NCBI GenBank assembly: GCA_025345505.1
Contig: JANVCC010010406.1
Span: forward strand, 10,851,063 to 10,915,062
Direction: 5' to 3'
DNA: 64,000 nt
From: Todiramphus chloris collaris
Taxonomy: Eukaryota; Chordata; Aves; Coraciiformes; Alcedinidae
Part shown: positions 61,167 to 64,000 of the stretch, piece after piece
How the letters are laid out: each line of letters opens with the position of its first letter
Position numbering within the stretch: the stretch's first letter is position 1
The notes under the pieces: model-generated
Told to the model about the DNA's origin: nothing
Databases searched by the model: none
The model's input: the letters and a program-made list of their open reading frames with translations, nothing else
Made by a program: the position numbers and the translations under genes

Positions 61167-62110
61167 CACAGAATCACAGAATTACTGAGGCTGGAAAAGA
61201 CCCCTGAGATCATCAAGCCCAGCCTCTGACCCAACACAGCCACATCGTCTAGACCATGGCACTCAGTGCCACACCCAGCCTTTCTTTAAACACATCCAGG
61301 GACCGTGACTCTACCACCTCCCTGGGCAGCCCATTCCAATGTCTGGTCACCCTCTCTGTCAGGAAGTGCTTCCTGATATCCAACCCAAACCTCCCCAGCT
61401 TCAGGCCATGCCCTCTCATCCTGTCACTAGTTGCCTGGGAGAAGAGCCCAACCCCCACCTGAGTACAACCTCCCTTCAGGTAGTTGTAGAGAGTGACAAG
61501 GACCCCCCTGAGTCTCCTCTCCTCCTGGCTGAACAACCCCAGCTCCCTCAGCCTCTCCTCATGAGACTTTCCCTCCAGTCCCTTCCCCAGCCTCATCGCT
61601 CTCCTCTGGCCCCGCTCCAGCAGCTCAGTGTCCTTCCTGAAGTGAGGGGCCCAGAACTGTGCACAGTACTGGAGGTGAGGCCTCACCAGTGCCGGGTACA
61701 GGGGGAGAATCACATCCCTAGTCCTGCTGGCCACACTGTTCCTGAGACAAGCCAGGATGCCATTGTCCTTCAGGGCCACCTGAGCACACTGCTGGCTCAC
61801 GATCGGCTGGTTGTCAACCAGCGCTCCCAGGTCTCTCTTCACAGGGCAGCTCTCCAGCCACTCCTCCCCAGTCTGTAGCGCTGCATGGGGTTGTTGTGGC
61901 CAAAGTGCAGGACCCTGCACTTGGTCCTGTTGAACTTCTTACTGTTGGCCTCAGCCCATCGACCCAGCCTGTCCAGGTCCCTCTGCAGCATCTGCCTACC
62001 CTCTGGCAGATTGACACTCCTTCCCAGTTTGGTGTCATCTGCAAATTTACTGAGGGTAGACTCAATCCCCATGTCCAGGTCATCAATAAAGATGTTGAAT
62101 AGGACTGGGA
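61167..62110 (-). mobile_element. CR1 LINE 3' half, best-preserved copy in the window
   Basis: Minus-strand CR1 with its 3' tail at the left ('cacagaatcacagaatt', 61167-61183) and 5' truncation near 62110. It encodes the C-terminal half of CR1 ORF2, the reverse transcriptase that copies CR1 RNA at the target site. Two overlapping frames cover it. One (61839-62072) holds the catalytic FADD motif (codons at 62034-62045) and the following palm/thumb region. The other (61249-61920, 223 codons) continues to the natural ORF2 stop, TAG at 61249-61251. The frames differ by a single-base loss near 61871, relative to the matching stretch of the copy at 48259-48280. Apart from that lesion the frames are open, so this insertion is recent compared with its neighbours. 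It is not autonomous because the endonuclease region and the first part of ORF2 are missing. Confidence 0.96.
61249..62072 (-). pseudogene. CR1 ORF2 reverse transcriptase remnant, one frameshift
   Basis: This is the coding remnant inside the CR1 at 61167-62110. In order it shows the FADD catalytic loop (62034-62045), the FN...KC segment, the 'HFGHNN' region (about 61880-61910) and then, after the frame change near 61871, the 'EEWLESC' block (about 61848-61868), the thumb-like 'QRRA' region and the conserved C-terminal '[12 protein letters not shown]' (about 61300-61335). It ends at TAG 61249. CR1 ORF2 is normally about three times this length, with an N-terminal endonuclease that is absent here. 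No host gene function is implied. Confidence 0.88.
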
Positions 62111-63436
62111 TTTTTCAATTTTTATTTGTTACAAGCCTGGGCTAGAGGAGGAAGAGGAGGAACTGAACCTCACTGTGTAGCCCAGGGGTTCTGTCTCACT
62201 CTAACTATATGCATCCCCTTGCCATGGTGTCCCTGCTGCAGAGATACTGGCAGTTGCAGATGCATTAGATCACCTCCAATTAAAATCCTCTGATCAATCC
62301 AGAATAGACGGTGAGTCAGAGCTTCTGCGTCCATGAGAGAATTTGACTGAGCTTGAACCAAGAACTAATCTTAGCCATTGTTCTTCAAATTGAACCTGAA
62401 CTGAAAACTACTTGAGCACAAACCCCCAGCCTGACTTGTGTATTGGTACCATTTCAAAGAGTATCCATCTCGGCTTGAAAACTTTAGGCTATGCCTGCAT
62501 GGTTCAAAGCAGAGCTGAGCAGAAAGGCACCTAGCACTGAGGACCAAGTCAGGAGAAGACAGTGTGCTGAACCTTTGTCCACTGACACATCAGTGCACTG
62601 CAGCACCTGAGGGAGGATCCTGGTCTGGCACTGAGATGAATAAATGAGATGGTGTGCGTGGAGCTCTCCTGGGAATGTCTGACAGGCTCTGCACTGAACC
62701 AGATAAACCTGTGTATAGAGGAGGTCTTAGAGATAATCAGCCTCACTGTAAAAAATTTTTTGTCTTTTGCAAACATAATGAACTTCCCACCCTGAAATCG
62801 TGTTCTGCCTTCTTTTGTTCACTAAAGAATCATCTGCTATCAACAGACTTTTCCCTTTTGATTTCTTTCAGATAAAACAGATAGATAGAGTGTATTGAGT
62901 TTCCCAACACCAGGCATGTTTTATGGATCATTCATTCACTGAGTCATGTAGCTCTTTTGAACTATACCCCATTTTTCAACATCAGTTTTAAATGGGAACA
63001 CCGGATTTGAACTTACTACTGCATTTGTTCATGTCAAGCTACAACAATAACCGGGTTAGCTTGAGTGATTTAGAGATAAAATATCTGCTTTTTCCTATGT
63101 TCAGCCTAATTAAACTAATGACCCTAGCTGAAAGAGTAAGACTGTTACTGCTGTTTAATTCACTTATTTTTATTTACCAAAGAACTTGTCCAGGTTCTAG
63201 ACACCTGTATAAATAAGACAAGAAAAAGATAAATGTTCTGGCTTCATTTGTTCTGGCTCAAAAAAACACATTATTCATTGAGAAAAAATTGAAAAAAATG
63301 TAAATGAATGTTTGAGTTTGCTCTGCAAATCTGGAACTTTTAATTGGAGAGTTAAGGTCAGGGACATGGGATCCTCCATGGCAACTTTCCCTTCTAGTGC
63401 TCCTTGAAGAATTCTCCTTTCAGGTAGAAGGAATTA

Positions 63437-63478
63437 CTGCCCTCAGAGCTTGCTTTCCTGCCCTCAGAGCTTGCTTTT
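63437..63478. repeat. 21-base tandem duplication
   Basis: Two adjacent copies of 'ctgccctcagagcttgcttt' plus one differing base (63437-63457 and 63458-63478), almost identical. Confidence 0.92.
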
Positions 63479-63799
63479 ATCCCAGACACTAAGGCATCAC
63501 AAATGAGAAAGTGCATGACCTGTTACCATCAGCAGAAGAGACAGTTGAGCAGCAGAGACTCACCTGAGTTTTCCATATCACTGGAAGAAGATCAATTAAT
63601 GTAGTTATTTGAGTCACTGATAGCTGGAGGGAGACTTACACTGAGACATTTGACTTCAGTTTCTGTTGTTATAGTGTCTCATGGAACTTCAGTCTCACAC
63701 AAACATACCACTCCAGGGACAGAAAACAAGTCAGTTCTGTTGCTTAGTGTCTAAGAAAGACAATATTCTACCATGTAGGTGGTTTCTATTCACTTCTTG

Positions 63800-63814
63800 A
63801 AAAAAAAAAAAAAA
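63800..63814. repeat. poly-A run leading into AATAA units
   Basis: Fifteen consecutive A followed by 'taaataaaataa'. It may be an old poly(A) or simple slippage DNA. Confidence 0.85.
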
Positions 63815-63849
63815 TAAATAAAATAACCTTCCTATGTTATTTTGTTTCG

Positions 63850-63879
63850 TCTTGTTTTGTTTTGTTTTGTTTTGTTTTC
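63850..63879. repeat. (GTTTT)n microsatellite
   Basis: About six TTGTT/GTTTT units. The minus-strand reading gives the NKTKQ-type repeat seen in a chance open frame at 63731-63916. Confidence 0.9.
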
Positions 63880-64000
63880 TGGCAGCGAAGCAAGTCTTTT
63901 TCACCATATTTACCATTGTTAGGGCTTTTAAAAGAAGTGGATGGTAGAGATATTTTGAATAGGGAGTGAGTTGGTGTGTGTGTGTTACCTATTACAAAGT

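Larger units (their letters stand above)
62111..64000. other. single-copy-like noncoding stretch to the window end
   Basis: No gene or further mobile element recognised. It contains a 21-base tandem duplication at 63437-63478 and a poly-A plus (GTTTT)n pair at 63800-63879. Open frames are about 75 codons or less and unrecognised. Confidence 0.55.

Noticed and set aside
61339-61878. A 179-codon plus-strand open frame
   Set aside because: It is antisense to the CR1 ORF2 remnant. The G+C-rich, stop-poor complement of a coding sequence produces it.
1-64000. CRISPR array, operons, bacterial regulatory sites, phage genes
   Set aside because: No regularly spaced repeats and no dense coding. The recognisable repeats are of avian type, so prokaryotic features are not expected.
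1-64000. tRNA genes or tRNA-derived SINEs
   Set aside because: No sequence with clear A and B box spacing or cloverleaf pattern was noticed by eye. A covariance-model scan was not possible.

Overview
This window looks like nuclear DNA from a bird. By eye it is AT-rich, with no CpG island, and most of the repeats I can recognise are avian types. These are nine substantial CR1 LINE copies plus one short CR1 tail (typical ends such as a TTCTGTGA-like octamer repeat and 'ggttggaagggac' on the reverse strand) and three solitary retroviral-type LTRs. Two of those LTRs have the start and end sequences of common bird LTR families (TGTCCTGGTTTGAG... and TGTTGTGGTTTAACCCC...). I see no bacterial or viral gene layout. 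The many short open reading frames have the lengths expected by chance in AT-rich DNA or lie inside repeats. I could not recognise any protein-coding exon, tRNA or rRNA. The window is best described as intergenic or deep intronic.

Layout. 1-3788 is unannotated single-copy-like DNA. A solo LTR lies at 3794-4603 with a perfect 5-bp target duplication. 4609-9317 is single-copy-like with poly-T runs and two overlapping hairpins near 8430-8471. An old, very diverged CR1 lies at 9318-10100 (minus). 10101-14810 contains a purine-rich tract at 12187-12750. A CR1 body lacking its 3' end is at 14811-15409 (plus). CR1 tails of opposite orientation lie at 19710-20205 and 20531-20585. A second solo LTR is at 22276-22860, again with a perfect 5-bp duplication. 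22866-30730 is single-copy-like. A young CR1 tail is at 30731-31003. 33561-35225 is a CR1 (minus) interrupted by a 445-bp LTR. A further CR1 tail is at 39922-40212 (minus). A long CR1 3' half is at 48014-48973 (plus). A broken pentanucleotide microsatellite around a 10-N assembly gap is at 59077-59222. CR1 copies lie at 60409-60652 (plus) and 61167-62110 (minus). The last of these is the best preserved and still shows the reverse transcriptase FADD motif and the ORF2 stop codon.

How it fits together. There is no gene set or operon-like system here. The window records layered retrotransposition: an old CR1 stratum, middle-aged CR1 copies (one later split by an LTR), solo LTRs left after recombination, and a younger CR1 subfamily represented by the copies at 30731 and 61167. 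All CR1 copies are truncated or frame-broken. I found no convincing undescribed system. The observations most worth checking are the nested LTR/CR1 structure, the purine-rich tract, the inverted CR1 tails, the overlapping hairpins and the unresolved microsatellite.
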